Assembly (NCBI GenBank): GCA_013538855.1
Contig: JABXJS010000188.1
Location: 1 to 59,368, forward strand
Direction of reading: 5' to 3'
Length of the DNA: 59,368 nucleotides
From: Herpetosiphonaceae bacterium
GTDB taxonomy: Bacteria > Chloroflexota > Chloroflexia > Chloroflexales > Herpetosiphonaceae
Position numbers and translations under genes: made by a program. The notes below the pieces were generated by a model. It saw nothing but the letters and a program-made list of their open reading frames with translations, had not been told where the DNA came from and did not search any database. Shown in pieces: positions 8,126-16,599 of this stretch; within the stretch, counting starts at the first letter, position 1, and every line of letters starts with the position of its first letter.

Positions 8126-9700
8126 CTACGCAGCCTTGGCCCGATCACGGCGTAGACGACGGATTACCCGGAGAATTTCGTAGGGCATACGCGCCATTGC
8201 CACAGGAGCCTGGAGCGCGTCGGTGATTTGCTCCACAGTCCACTCGTCGATCGTGCGTGTGCCACTATGATCAAACATCACTTTTGGCAACAGCACAAGG
8301 TCCGCTGGACCGACTTGGCGCAGCGCGCCGACAACATCGCCGCCGGTAAGCAGACCAGAGACCGTCACCATCTCGCCGAAAAATTCATTGGTCACCGGAT
8401 ACAGCTCAACGCTTAAGTTTTGGATCTGGCTCAGCCGCTGGGCCACTGGCTCTAGCACGGGCGCGGCCAAGGTCCCGCAGGCCATCACCACCCTGGTTGG
8501 CTGAGCTAGAGACGCCGGGAGCTGCCCCTCGACTTCCGCCCACTCATCTTGGAACTGGCGCACAAGACCGACGCCGTTCTCCAGCTGATCGTAGCCCTCG
8601 TACAGCTCACCCTGGGGCTGTGGCCGCCCGGCGAGCAGATAGAACTCATCAGAGGGATAGACCAGCGGCGTGCCATACTCGGTCATAAAGTACTCTTGGA
8701 ACGGCTCGCACAGGTCGATGACCGCAGCGGCCTCCTCGGGCCGGTAAGGGCGCAGCTCCACCTCGGTGGCTGCGCCGAGCCGCGCACAGAAGCCCAGATC
8801 GCCAGCCTGTACGGCCTGCATCAGCTCGCTGGCCACCGGCTGCTCTTCCTGCCACAGCGGCTGCTGCTCCCAGTTGGTGTCGATCCACTCTGGCGTCTCG
8901 TGGACGCGGATAGCGGCTTTGATCGACTGCGGCTTTTTGCCCTCGAAGCGATAGCGCGTGAGGCCCACCGGCACGGCCGCGATGCTCTGCACCGTTGGGT
9001 AGAGCTGGCCTAGCTCATGGATGGTCTGGGCCAGGGCGGGGCCGTCATTGAGCTGCGGGCAGCAGACGATCTGCGTGTGCACGTCGATACCCAGCGACCC
9101 AAGGCGGCGGATGTCGGCCAGCACATCGGGCACATCGGGCTTGCCGAGCAGGATCGCGCGCAGCGTGCGGTCGGTCGCATGCACCGAGACGTACATCGGG
9201 CCAAGGCGCTGCTCCTCGATGCGCTGCCAGTCCTCCTCTTTGAGGTTGGTGAGCGTCACGAAGTTGCCATACAAAAACGAGAGGCGATAGTCGTCGTCTT
9301 TGAGATACAGCGTCTTGCGAAAGCCCTTGGGCATCTGGGTGAGGAAGCAGAATGGGCACTTGTTGTTGCAGGTGCGCAGACGGTCAAACAGCGGCTCGAT
9401 GAAGTCGATGCCGAGCATATCGTCGAACGATTTGGCAAGCTGGATGCTGCGTCGCTCGCCGGACTGCATCACGGTGAGCGCCACCTGCTCCTCGGTCATG
9501 GCGAAGCGATAGTCGATCACATCGCGCACAACCTGCCCGTTGACCTCCAAGATGGCATCGCCTGGCTGCAGGCCAAGGCGCTCGCCGGTGCTGCCGGGCA
9601 TCACGGCGGCGATCACCCCGCCGTTGCCGGCGCGAATATTTTTGAGATTTGGTTGATATTCCATAAATTCACGCATAAAAGGCGCACCGCTGTGCGCCAT
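8126..9700 (-). CDS. DUF512 / TIGR03279-type radical SAM protein with PDZ domain
   Basis: The product has an N-terminal PDZ-like segment (GSTGERLGLQPGDAILEVNG), then a CNNKCPFC cysteine cluster (CxxxCxxC) that can hold a 4Fe-4S cluster, followed by FLTQMPKGFRKTLYLKDDDY and a long DUF512 domain. This is the signature of a widespread radical-SAM-like family of unknown function, common in Cyanobacteria, Firmicutes and Chloroflexota and often found beside der, as here. Start choice is uncertain: ATGs at 9700, 9676 and 9664 all lack a clear ribosome site; I give the longest. The gene probably opens the operon leading to der. Confidence 0.85.
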   Translation of the reverse strand: MAHSGAPFMREFMEYQPNLKNIRAGNGGVIAAVMPGSTGERLGLQPGDAILEVNGQVVRDVIDYRFAMTEEQVALTVMQSGERRSIQLAKSFDDMLGIDFIEPLFDRLRTCNNKCPFCFLTQMPKGFRKTLYLKDDDYRLSFLYGNFVTLTNLKEEDWQRIEEQRLGPMYVSVHATDRTLRAILLGKPDVPDVLADIRRLGSLGIDVHTQIVCCPQLNDGPALAQTIHELGQLYPTVQSIAAVPVGLTRYRFEGKKPQSIKAAIRVHETPEWIDTNWEQQPLWQEEQPVASELMQAVQAGDLGFCARLGAATEVELRPYRPEEAAAVIDLCEPFQEYFMTEYGTPLVYPSDEFYLLAGRPQPQGELYEGYDQLENGVGLVRQFQDEWAEVEGQLPASLAQPTRVVMACGTLAAPVLEPVAQRLSQIQNLSVELYPVTNEFFGEMVTVSGLLTGGDVVGALRQVGPADLVLLPKVMFDHSGTRTIDEWTVEQITDALQAPVAMARMPYEILRVIRRLRRDRAKAA

Positions 9701-9757
9701 TGTGTAGGGCGTTCAGCGTCAGCGCCAAACGCAGGTAGAGCTACGTCGTCTCATAAC

Positions 9758-9766
9758 ATTATAACA
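9758..9766 (-). promoter_or_regulatory. Extended -10 promoter of the DUF512-der operon
   Basis: On the minus strand TGT-TATAAT (9766-9758) is a perfect extended -10 lying about 58 bases before the DUF512 start. No good -35 is seen, because that position falls in the terminator hairpin of the preceding gene. Confidence 0.5.
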
Positions 9767-9777
9767 GATTAAACACA

Positions 9778-9809
9778 CGTCGCCCCATCATGGTGTTGAT
9801 GGGGCGACG
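9778..9809 (-). terminator. Terminator of the sigma-like gene
   Basis: A perfect 13-bp stem (CGTCGCCCCATCA/TGATGGGGCGACG) with a 6-base loop lies 22 bases after the 9832 stop. The minus-strand tail reads TGTGTTTAATC, not a plain T-run. Confidence 0.85.
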
Positions 9810-9831
9810 CGGTCCAACGAGCACATTCGGC

Positions 9832-10692
9832 TTAGGCAGCTTCCTCCTGCTGCAAGCGCCATGCGGCCAAGATCGGACGGATGCGGCGCACCAGTCGGCG
9901 CTTGATGCGGTTCATCACCGGCACCTGGATGCCGTAGCGCGTCGCCAGGCTCGGCACGCTCTGCCGCTCAAGCAGCAGCTCGCGCCAGACAGTCTGAATG
10001 AGATCAAAGTGGGTGTCGTCGGTCATCTTGGCGACCTCGGCGGCGATCTCGGCGACTAAGATCTGCGACTCGGCCACGCCGATCAGGTCAAAGTCCTCGG
10101 CCACCGCCTCCACCATCGGCTTCGATGGATCGATCACCGAGGGCTGGCTGAGATAGTACACGCGCTGATAGTCGCTGATGCGCTGCGGGTCGGCCAGCCG
10201 CCGCTGCTCCGCGCTGGAGATGCCCGGCCCGCCGCGCTTGCGCGTGGCCCAGGCCCGCCGCCACTCCTTTGCGGCCTTATCGGTGACCACCTGAATGTAG
10301 GTCGAAAAGCGACAGCCAAAGTAGAAGCGCGGCAGCGTGCGCTTCAGCGTCGCAAAGGCGCAGATGTCCGGCGAGTACTCGTTGAGCTGGATGGCATCGT
10401 GCAGCGGAATACGCCGCTGACCAAGATAGATTTTGATCTCGCTGTCAATGGCCAGCCATTCAGTTTGATAGCCGGGATCACTGGCATCGAGGGCGCGCTG
10501 CACACGGTGGCGATCCAGGTAGTAGTTGGCGATGATACTCTGCAGCACAGCGCTCGTCTGCTGCTTGCTGCGCCGATAATGCTGATCTACCGCTTGGCAA
10601 AAGGACCCCCACTCGTCGCGTGCTACCTCCCATTGGTTTTGTTGGCACAGCCCGGCAACCGCCTGCTCTACCTGAAGAAGTGAAGAAAACAT
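9832..10692 (-). CDS. Divergent sigma-70-like DNA-binding protein
   Basis: This 286-residue protein is not an obvious family member but looks like a sigma factor. A region-2-like stretch (FYFGCRFSTYIQVVTDKAAK then EWRR, about residues 123-146) resembles the core-binding and -10 recognition helices. The C-terminus (LATRYGIQVPVMNRIKRRLV) resembles the region-4 helix-turn-helix that contacts the -35. Many Chloroflexota carry divergent ECF-type sigma factors. The start is supported by AGGAGG 8 bases upstream. No anti-sigma gene is adjacent, and the preceding Flp pilin gene has its own terminator. A non-sigma HTH regulator remains possible. Confidence 0.5.
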   Translation of the reverse strand: MFSSLLQVEQAVAGLCQQNQWEVARDEWGSFCQAVDQHYRRSKQQTSAVLQSIIANYYLDRHRVQRALDASDPGYQTEWLAIDSEIKIYLGQRRIPLHDAIQLNEYSPDICAFATLKRTLPRFYFGCRFSTYIQVVTDKAAKEWRRAWATRKRGGPGISSAEQRRLADPQRISDYQRVYYLSQPSVIDPSKPMVEAVAEDFDLIGVAESQILVAEIAAEVAKMTDDTHFDLIQTVWRELLLERQSVPSLATRYGIQVPVMNRIKRRLVRRIRPILAAWRLQQEEAA

Positions 10693-10928
10693 TGAAAAGA
10701 CCTCCTGAGTCTCTCAATAATAGAGTCTCAGTCCCAAAAAAGAATAAAATAATGAATGAATAGCCCAATGGTACTATTTTATTTGCGAATTTAATGCGAA
10801 TACGGGGGATAGAGCACAACACTGGTGTAGTCCTATCGGGCTATCTGCTGGTGTAACTTGGGGACAGCGCCAGCACCAGCGCCGACAAGGAGGCGCAAGC
10901 CATGCATAGACACCATGGCCAGCGATCT

Positions 10929-10968
10929 AAAAAACAGCGCCGCCGCAAGGCTGAGCCTTGCAGCGGCG
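10929..10968 (-). terminator. Terminator of the Flp pilin gene
   Basis: A long GC-rich stem (10938-10952 with 10954-10968, one mismatch) is followed on the minus strand by CTGTTTTTT. It lies 24 bases after the pilin stop. Confidence 0.9.
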
Positions 10969-10992
10969 TGGTGAGATAAGGAAATACCGAGA

Positions 10993-11220
10993 TTAAGGAC
11001 AGTTCGCTGGATCGCCGGTGCCGGCCTCGTTGACCTGGCACTGGATGTTGTCGAACCGCTCCTGGTTCACACGGCCCACAGTCGAGAGAATACCGAAGAC
11101 AACAACAGCAATCAAAAACAAGATGAGTGCGTACTCTGTCAACCCTTGAGCTATGGCTTTGCGTCGCTGTGGCAACCAACGCCGAAACCAAGCCCAGAAG
11201 GCTGCAAGATAGTACATCAT
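10993..11220 (-). CDS. Flp/Fap-type pilin
   Basis: The 75-residue product has a basic N-terminal leader (RRWLPQRRKAIAQG), then GLTEYALILFLIAVVVFGIL, which is the Flp prepilin signature: a Gly before the processing site, a Glu-Tyr pair and a hydrophobic helix. Such pilins are cleaved by TadV/PilD-like peptidases and assembled by Tad machinery into thin adhesive pili. No tad genes are in the window, so assembly proteins must lie elsewhere or it is an orphan. The start is set by AAGGAGG five bases before ATG (an ATGATG pair); the longer reading frame upstream lacks a ribosome site. The C-terminus has two cysteines (Cys60 and Cys74). Confidence 0.85.
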   Translation of the reverse strand: MMYYLAAFWAWFRRWLPQRRKAIAQGLTEYALILFLIAVVVFGILSTVGRVNQERFDNIQCQVNEAGTGDPANCP

Positions 11221-11288
11221 GCCTACCTCCTTACAAGACCGGAATAAATAGGGAGAACAATACTTTAATTGTAGGCGATGCTGCAAAG

Positions 11289-11377
11289 TTAAAACCTGGT
11301 ACTCAAGTCCTTTATTATCCATGACTTTAGTACTAAAAAGTACTAGAATCGTGGATTGGAGCGAGTCCAGGTTTTAA
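11289..11377. repeat. Nested inverted repeats upstream of the pilin gene
   Basis: Outer arms TAAAACCTGG (11290-11299) and CCAGGTTTTA (11367-11376) are perfect complements and extend imperfectly. Inside sits a second palindrome, TAGTACT-AAAA-AGTACTA (11328-11345). The segment lies between the ubiD stop and the pilin start, and could be an operator region, a folded 5' leader or the ubiD terminator. It is AT-rich compared with its surroundings. Confidence 0.55.
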
Positions 11378-11421
11378 TTTTTAGTCTGGTCGCAGCTAGT
11401 ACTTGCTCTCCCCTGGTAGCA

Positions 11422-12906
11422 CTACGTATCCAGGCCCAGCTCCTTCCAGCGGCGACTAACGCGCGCGCTGATCTCCGGCGTCATGCGGATGTCCTGCGGC
11501 CACTCACGCGGGAAGCGGTCGATATCCTGGCGCTTGCGCGTCGCGTCGATGCCCATCTTGTGGCCATAGGCGAAGTGATCCGCCGAGTGATCGAGCGCAT
11601 CAAGCGGCCCCTCCACAATCACGGTGTCGCGCTGCGGATCGACGTTGGAGGTGACGTGAAACAGGACGGCGTTCAAATCTTGCACATCAACGTCGTCATC
11701 AACCACGATGATAAACTTCGACAGCGACATCAGCATCAGGCCCCACAGGCCGTACATCACTTTGCGCGCTTGGCCGGGAAACTTCTTCTTGATGCTCACG
11801 ATCACCAGGTTGTGAAAGGTGCCCTCGGCGGGCATGTTCACATCGACAACCTCGGGCACCACCAGCTGCATCAGCGGCAGAAACAGGCGCTCGGTGGCCT
11901 TGCCCAGCCAGTAGTCCTCCTGCGGCGGATAGCCAACGATGGTCGTGGGGTAGATCGGCTTCTTGCGCATGGTGATCGCCGTTACATGCATGACCGGGTA
12001 CTGATCGGCCAGCGAGTAGTAGCCGGTGTGATCGCCGAACGGCCCCTCCAGGCGGCTCTCCGCCGGATCGACGTAGCCCTCCAGAATAATCTCGGCGTTG
12101 GCGGGCACCTCAAGGTCGATGGTTTTGCACTTGACCATCTCGACGCGCTCACGGCGCAGCCAGCCCGCCAGCATAATCTCGTCGATGCCTGGCGGCAGCG
12201 GCGCAGAGCCAGAGTAGATGGTGGCGTAGTCGCCGCCTAGAGCCACGGCGATCGGCAGCTTGACGCCACCCTTGCGCAGCGCCTCGCGCTGGTGCTCGGT
12301 GCCGCCTTTGTGTATTTGCCAGTGCATGCCGACGGTGTTTTTGTCGTACACTTGCACGCGGTACATGCCCACGTTGCGCGTGCCTTTGAAGGGATCGCGG
12401 GTGATCACCGTCGTCAGCGTGATGTAGCGCCCGCCATCATCGGGCCAACACTTGAGGATGGGCAGCTTGTTCAGGTCAACCTCGTCGCCGGTCCAGACGA
12501 CCTCCTGGCATGGCGCGCTGCTGACGGTCTTTGGGCGATAGCGCAGCACCTCGGATAGCTCGCCGAGCTTTTTTACTTTATCCAAGACGCTCTCGGGCAC
12601 CTCGGGCTTTACCAGGCTGCCGAGGCGCTCGCGGAGCTGGTCGAGGTGCTCTAGGCCCAGCGCCCAGGCCATGCGCTGCTCGGTGCCGACGGCGTTGATC
12701 AGCACCGGCATGTCCGAGCCGATGACGTTCTCGAACAGCAGCGCCACGTTGCCCTGGCCAGCCTTGCGCTTGGAGATGCGGTCGGTGATCTCGGTGATCT
12801 CAAGATCGGCGGAGACGGGAGCCTTGATGCGCTTCAGCTCGCCTCGCTTCTCTAAAAATGCGATAAACTCGCGTAGATCAGCAAATGTTGTTGGTATTTT
12901 GCTCAC
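11422..12906 (-). CDS. UbiD family decarboxylase
   Basis: From the chosen GTG the protein is 494 residues, the normal UbiD length. UbiD enzymes use prenylated FMN to (de)carboxylate aromatic or alpha,beta-unsaturated acids, for example 4-hydroxy-3-polyprenylbenzoate in ubiquinone synthesis or the equivalent step of futalosine-route menaquinone synthesis. Recognisable segments include FADLREFIAFLEKRGELKRI at the N-terminus, GMYRVQVYDKNTVGMHWQIH, and the catalytic region with RLEGPFGDHTGYYS. The GTG at 12906 has GGAG nine bases upstream; longer readings run into the divergent gene's leader. No UbiX (prenyl-FMN synthase) gene is nearby, so the pathway is not decided by context. Confidence 0.92.
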   Translation of the reverse strand: MSKIPTTFADLREFIAFLEKRGELKRIKAPVSADLEITEITDRISKRKAGQGNVALLFENVIGSDMPVLINAVGTEQRMAWALGLEHLDQLRERLGSLVKPEVPESVLDKVKKLGELSEVLRYRPKTVSSAPCQEVVWTGDEVDLNKLPILKCWPDDGGRYITLTTVITRDPFKGTRNVGMYRVQVYDKNTVGMHWQIHKGGTEHQREALRKGGVKLPIAVALGGDYATIYSGSAPLPPGIDEIMLAGWLRRERVEMVKCKTIDLEVPANAEIILEGYVDPAESRLEGPFGDHTGYYSLADQYPVMHVTAITMRKKPIYPTTIVGYPPQEDYWLGKATERLFLPLMQLVVPEVVDVNMPAEGTFHNLVIVSIKKKFPGQARKVMYGLWGLMLMSLSKFIIVVDDDVDVQDLNAVLFHVTSNVDPQRDTVIVEGPLDALDHSADHFAYGHKMGIDATRKRQDIDRFPREWPQDIRMTPEISARVSRRWKELGLDT

Positions 12907-12995
12907 GGCGGTTTTCTCCACAGAGGTTGATTCGTTCTTTGTGGATTGTATCACGAGTGTTTGTTGCCCACCCGCCCTAATCAGGAGGCCCCCCG

Positions 12996-13625
12996 ATGCA
13001 CCAGCCACAGCCACCAGACTGGTTTGTGCCCGCCGTGCCGCCGCTGCCACCAAAGCTCTCGAAGCTGGGCCTTGTAGCGCGCTGGGTCGCCGCGCAGTGG
13101 GGCAGCCTCATCTGCATCGTCGCCTGCGTGGAGCTGGCCGACCAGATGAATCCCGACAGCGCTGTAGCCAGCGCGATTGTGTACAGCAGCGGGTTTGCCG
13201 CAGCGGGCGCGCTCCAGTGGCTGGCGCTGCGGCGGCTCTTCGGGGTTGCTCTGGCGCAGTGGACGCTCGCCACCAGCGCTGGCTACTGGTTAATTGTGGG
13301 CTACTGGATGCTGCGCAGCAGCGGCTCGGCGCTAGCGCGTGAGCTGCATCCAGAGTGGCTGGACATCGGCGGGGTCAGCCTGGCCATGGTGCTGGCGCTG
13401 GCGCTGCCGCAGGCGCTGATGCTGCGGCCGCTGCGCTCCGTTGGCTGGACGTGGATCGCCGGGCAGGTGGTCGGCGCACTCGGTGTGCTCATCCCTACGC
13501 TGAGCGTCAACACCGTCAACAGCGATGTGGCCTTGGGCATCTATATCATCGGCGGGCTGACGCTCTATCCGCTCATCAGCATGCTCGTGCTGCTGCGCCT
13601 GCTTGCAGCGCGAGCGCCACGCTGA
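12996..13625 (+). CDS. Multi-pass membrane protein of unknown function
   Basis: This 209-residue protein has a proline-rich N-terminus (residues 1-22) and about five or six hydrophobic segments, including WGSLICIVACVEL, GYWLIVGYWML, VSLAMVLALALPQALML and IYIIGGLTLYPLISMLVLL. I do not recognise a family. The ATG is preceded by AGGAGG (12982-12987). It is transcribed divergently from ubiD across an ~90-bp gap, and no catalytic motif is visible. Confidence 0.75.
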   Translation: MHQPQPPDWFVPAVPPLPPKLSKLGLVARWVAAQWGSLICIVACVELADQMNPDSAVASAIVYSSGFAAAGALQWLALRRLFGVALAQWTLATSAGYWLIVGYWMLRSSGSALARELHPEWLDIGGVSLAMVLALALPQALMLRPLRSVGWTWIAGQVVGALGVLIPTLSVNTVNSDVALGIYIIGGLTLYPLISMLVLLRLLAARAPR

Positions 13626-13792
13626 GCCATCACGCGGCGGTGGCGCAACCACGGCGGTTGGCATCACGGGCGGCGGACCACGCCGACGCTGCACACCGTG
13701 CGCCGACTGTGCACGAAGCACGGATGGCAGCAGCACCACCGCCGCTGCACCAGCAGCTAGCCTTCCCACCGGCAACGCGGCGCACAGCGCGC

Positions 13793-14794
13793 TCAGAGCT
13801 GCGCGGCGAGCGTGGTGAAGTCGAAGTCGATATAGGGTGCGCGGCGGTCGATCTTGGCCTTGCGGCCGCGCATGTAGCGTGCGCACCACCAGTCATCAAT
13901 GGTGTGCACATCGAAGTCGCGGTGCATCAGCGCGTAGAGCTCCAGCTCGCGCAGCTTGAGAAAGGTGGGAATCTCCGCCAGCCAGCGGGGATCGAGCTGG
14001 TTGTGCTGGCGGTAGCCGGCGAGAAAGTGGCGCAGAAACTCGAGGGTAAAGGCGGGCACGTCCTCGGCGTCCATCACCATGTAAAACAGAATAATGGCGA
14101 TATCGTTGATAAACCAGCTGTAGATGCAGTCGTCGAAGTCGAAGAGTGTGATCTGGCCAGCGGCATCGACGAAAAAGTTGCCAGGATGGGCGTCCTGGTG
14201 GATCAGGCCGTAGGATGCGCGATCCTGCGGCAGTGTGCGCATATGGGCGCGCAGCTCGCGGTAGTGGCTCAGCGCGGCGGTCTCGCTGGCGGGCAGGTAG
14301 CGCTCGACATACTCAAGCAGCGCCGCGTCCCAGCCTGGGCGACGCCAGCGCTCGTCGGCGGGCTGATAGCGCTGGGTGCGGGCGTGCAGTGCGCCGATCA
14401 GCCGCCCATAGGTCGTGTAGAGCGCTGGCGACCAGCCGACCTCCCAGGCCGGGCGGCCAGCAGCGCGCACAAAGGCGGTGGCGAGCCAGTGCGCCCCGTG
14501 GCCGTCGGCGATGGTCTCGACCAGCGCGCCGCGCTGCGAGGGCACAGCCTGCGCCACGGGAACGCCACCAGCCGCCAAGAAGTTAACCCAATCGACCTCG
14601 CCGTGGATCAACTCGACGCTGCGGCGCTCGCTGTGGCCGACGCGCAGGATGAACGGCGCGTCATCGCGCTCGAAGGCATAGATGAAGCTCTCGAAGGCGT
14701 CGAGGGCGCGGATGTTGGCCGGGGCAATCGCGTAGCGCTCCAGCAGCTCGTCGAGCACGGCTGCGCTGTAGCGCTGCTTAATTGACTGTTCCAT
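13793..14794 (-). CDS. APH-family phosphotransferase, candidate thiamine-salvage kinase
   Basis: The 333-residue protein has the aminoglycoside/choline kinase fold. The Brenner-type catalytic loop HQDAHPGNFF and the metal-binding LFDFDDC are both present, with a plausible nucleotide-binding N-lobe (FILRVGHSERRSVELIHGE). It is the third gene after thiB- and thiP-like genes on the same strand, 69 bases behind the permease, under a TPP riboswitch. E. coli thiamine kinase ThiK belongs to the APH superfamily, so a kinase for thiamine or a thiamine precursor is a reasonable inference. Homoserine kinase-like or choline kinase-like activity is the alternative. The fold is certain; the substrate is not. 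Confidence 0.8.
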   Translation of the reverse strand: MEQSIKQRYSAAVLDELLERYAIAPANIRALDAFESFIYAFERDDAPFILRVGHSERRSVELIHGEVDWVNFLAAGGVPVAQAVPSQRGALVETIADGHGAHWLATAFVRAAGRPAWEVGWSPALYTTYGRLIGALHARTQRYQPADERWRRPGWDAALLEYVERYLPASETAALSHYRELRAHMRTLPQDRASYGLIHQDAHPGNFFVDAAGQITLFDFDDCIYSWFINDIAIILFYMVMDAEDVPAFTLEFLRHFLAGYRQHNQLDPRWLAEIPTFLKLRELELYALMHRDFDVHTIDDWWCARYMRGRKAKIDRRAPYIDFDFTTLAAQL

Positions 14795-14863
14795 CGGGGA
14801 GCCTCCAAATGCTAGGCGCGATGGCCATAGGCGCGCAGCCTAGCGGTCACGGCAGCGGGCGGC

Positions 14864-16543
14864 CTAGAACTCGGCACCGGGGCCGCGCAGGCGCTCGATG
14901 ACAGCGAAGCTGACCAGCGTCACCAGCATCAGCAGCGTGCTCATCGCCAGCGCCTGGCCGTAGTTGACCGCGCCTGGCCGCCCGAGAAACTGATAGATAA
15001 CCACGGGCATGGTAGCGTTGTCTGGCCCGGTCACCGCCAAAATGAGCGCCGCGCCGAAGTCGCCAAGTGAGACGGTGAAGGCGAACATTGCCGACACGAT
15101 CAGGGCTGGGAGCAGCAGCGGCAGGTCGATCTCGCGCCAGACGCGCAGCGGGGGCGCGCCCAGCACAGCCGCCGCCGCGCGCAGCTGTGGATCGAGCCGC
15201 CGCAGGGCTGGCAGCATAGTGCGAATCACGAAGGGCAGCGCCAGCAGCGTGTGGGCCACCGGCAACAGCCACGCCGAGCGGCGCAGGTCGGGCACGCGCA
15301 GGCCCAGCGGCAGCTCGTAGGCGTGGAAGGCGATGATATAGCCAAAGCCCAGCGTCACCGCCGAGGTGCCCAGCGGCAGCATAAACAGCGGATCGAGCAG
15401 CCGCGTCAGCCACGAGCGCGGGCGCGCCAGCAGGTAGGCGGCGGGCACGCCGCACAGCAGCGCCAGCAGTGTTGTCAGCCCGGCGAAGCGCAGCGAGTTG
15501 AGCATCGCACGCTCCGGTGGCACAAACGCAAACACGCCGCGCTGATTGACGCGCAGCAGCTCAAAGTAGCGCAGCGTCCAGCCATCGGGGCCGCCGAGCG
15601 CGCCGATGACCAGCGCAGCCAGCGGCACCACGATCAGCAGCACAAGGCTGGCACACACGCCCAGCACAGCGAGGCGCAGCGGCCACGAGTGCACGCGCCG
15701 CTCCGGCTGCGGCCGGGTGGTCTGCGGCACCGCCGCCCGGCGCTGGAGGCGCGTGTACACCACAGTGAGCGTCAAGGTGGTGGCCATCTGCAGCAGCGAC
15801 AGCACCGCCGCTGTCGGCAGGTTGAACAAATTCACGGCCTGCTCGTAGATCTCGACCTCGACGGTGCGGTAGCCTGGGCCGCCGAGGATCAGGACCGTGC
15901 CGAAGGCGGCGAAGGTAAACGTAAACACCAGCAGCGCCGCCGCCAGCAGCGCCGGGGCCGCGAGCGGCAGCGTGATCTCGCGCCACACGCGCCAGCGGCT
16001 GGCACCGAGCACCCGCGCCGCCTCCTCTAGCCGCAGGTCGGCGCTGCTCCAGTAGCCGCCGACGATGCGCAGCACAACGGTATAGTTGTAGAAGACGTGC
16101 GCCAGCAAAATCAGGGTCAGCGAGTTTTCCAGGCGCAGCGGCGGGCTGGACAGGCTGAGCCAGTCCATCAGCCAGCGGTTGAGCAGGCCGCGCTGGTTGA
16201 AGAGTGCGCCAAAGGCCAGCGCCACCACCACGGTTGGCAGCACAAACGGCACCGCCGCCAGCGCGCGCAGCCAAGTCTTGCCGGGCACACGGTAGCGCGC
16301 AAAGATGTAGGCGGCTGGCAGCGCGGCGAGCACGGTCAGCAGCGTCGATAGCGCCGCCTGCCAAGCGCTAAACCAGACCACGCTCCAGGTGGCGCGCGTG
16401 CGCAGCACCGCCAGCGCCTGATCCAGCATCAGCTGGCCGTCGGGCCACAGCGCACGCTGAATAATCGCCGCCAGCGGCACCACAAAAAAAAGGCTGCCAA
16501 ACAGCAGCGGCAGCGCGTACCAGCTTGTTCGCCAACGCTTCAC
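14864..16543 (-). CDS. thiP: Thiamine-type ABC transporter permease (fused ThiP-like)
   Basis: The 559-residue membrane protein is a duplicated permease with about 12 helices. Each half has the EAA loop that docks the ATPase: AARVLGASRWRVWREITLPL in the first half and AAVLGAPPLRVWREIDLPLL in the second. This is the FbpB/ThiP architecture used for ferric iron, thiamine or TPP. The TPP riboswitch upstream favours thiamine. No ATPase gene (thiQ) follows; the next gene is a kinase, so the ATPase must be encoded elsewhere or shared. The gene lies 56 bases after the binding protein gene, with a 9-bp hairpin in that gap. Confidence 0.88.
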   Translation of the reverse strand: MKRWRTSWYALPLLFGSLFFVVPLAAIIQRALWPDGQLMLDQALAVLRTRATWSVVWFSAWQAALSTLLTVLAALPAAYIFARYRVPGKTWLRALAAVPFVLPTVVVALAFGALFNQRGLLNRWLMDWLSLSSPPLRLENSLTLILLAHVFYNYTVVLRIVGGYWSSADLRLEEAARVLGASRWRVWREITLPLAAPALLAAALLVFTFTFAAFGTVLILGGPGYRTVEVEIYEQAVNLFNLPTAAVLSLLQMATTLTLTVVYTRLQRRAAVPQTTRPQPERRVHSWPLRLAVLGVCASLVLLIVVPLAALVIGALGGPDGWTLRYFELLRVNQRGVFAFVPPERAMLNSLRFAGLTTLLALLCGVPAAYLLARPRSWLTRLLDPLFMLPLGTSAVTLGFGYIIAFHAYELPLGLRVPDLRRSAWLLPVAHTLLALPFVIRTMLPALRRLDPQLRAAAAVLGAPPLRVWREIDLPLLLPALIVSAMFAFTVSLGDFGAALILAVTGPDNATMPVVIYQFLGRPGAVNYGQALAMSTLLMLVTLVSFAVIERLRGPGAEF

Positions 16544-16562
16544 GGCTTCCTCACAGATGGGC

Positions 16563-16590
16563 GGGCAGGCGACGCAGCGGCCGCCTGCCC
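16563..16590 (-). promoter_or_regulatory. Intercistronic hairpin between thiB and thiP
   Basis: Arms GGGCAGGCG (16563-16571) and CGCCTGCCC (16582-16590) form a perfect 9-bp stem with no T-run. It probably sets relative mRNA stability of the binding protein and permease, as such hairpins do in other ABC operons; that role is inference. Confidence 0.5.
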
Positions 16591-16599
16591 CAGGTGCGG

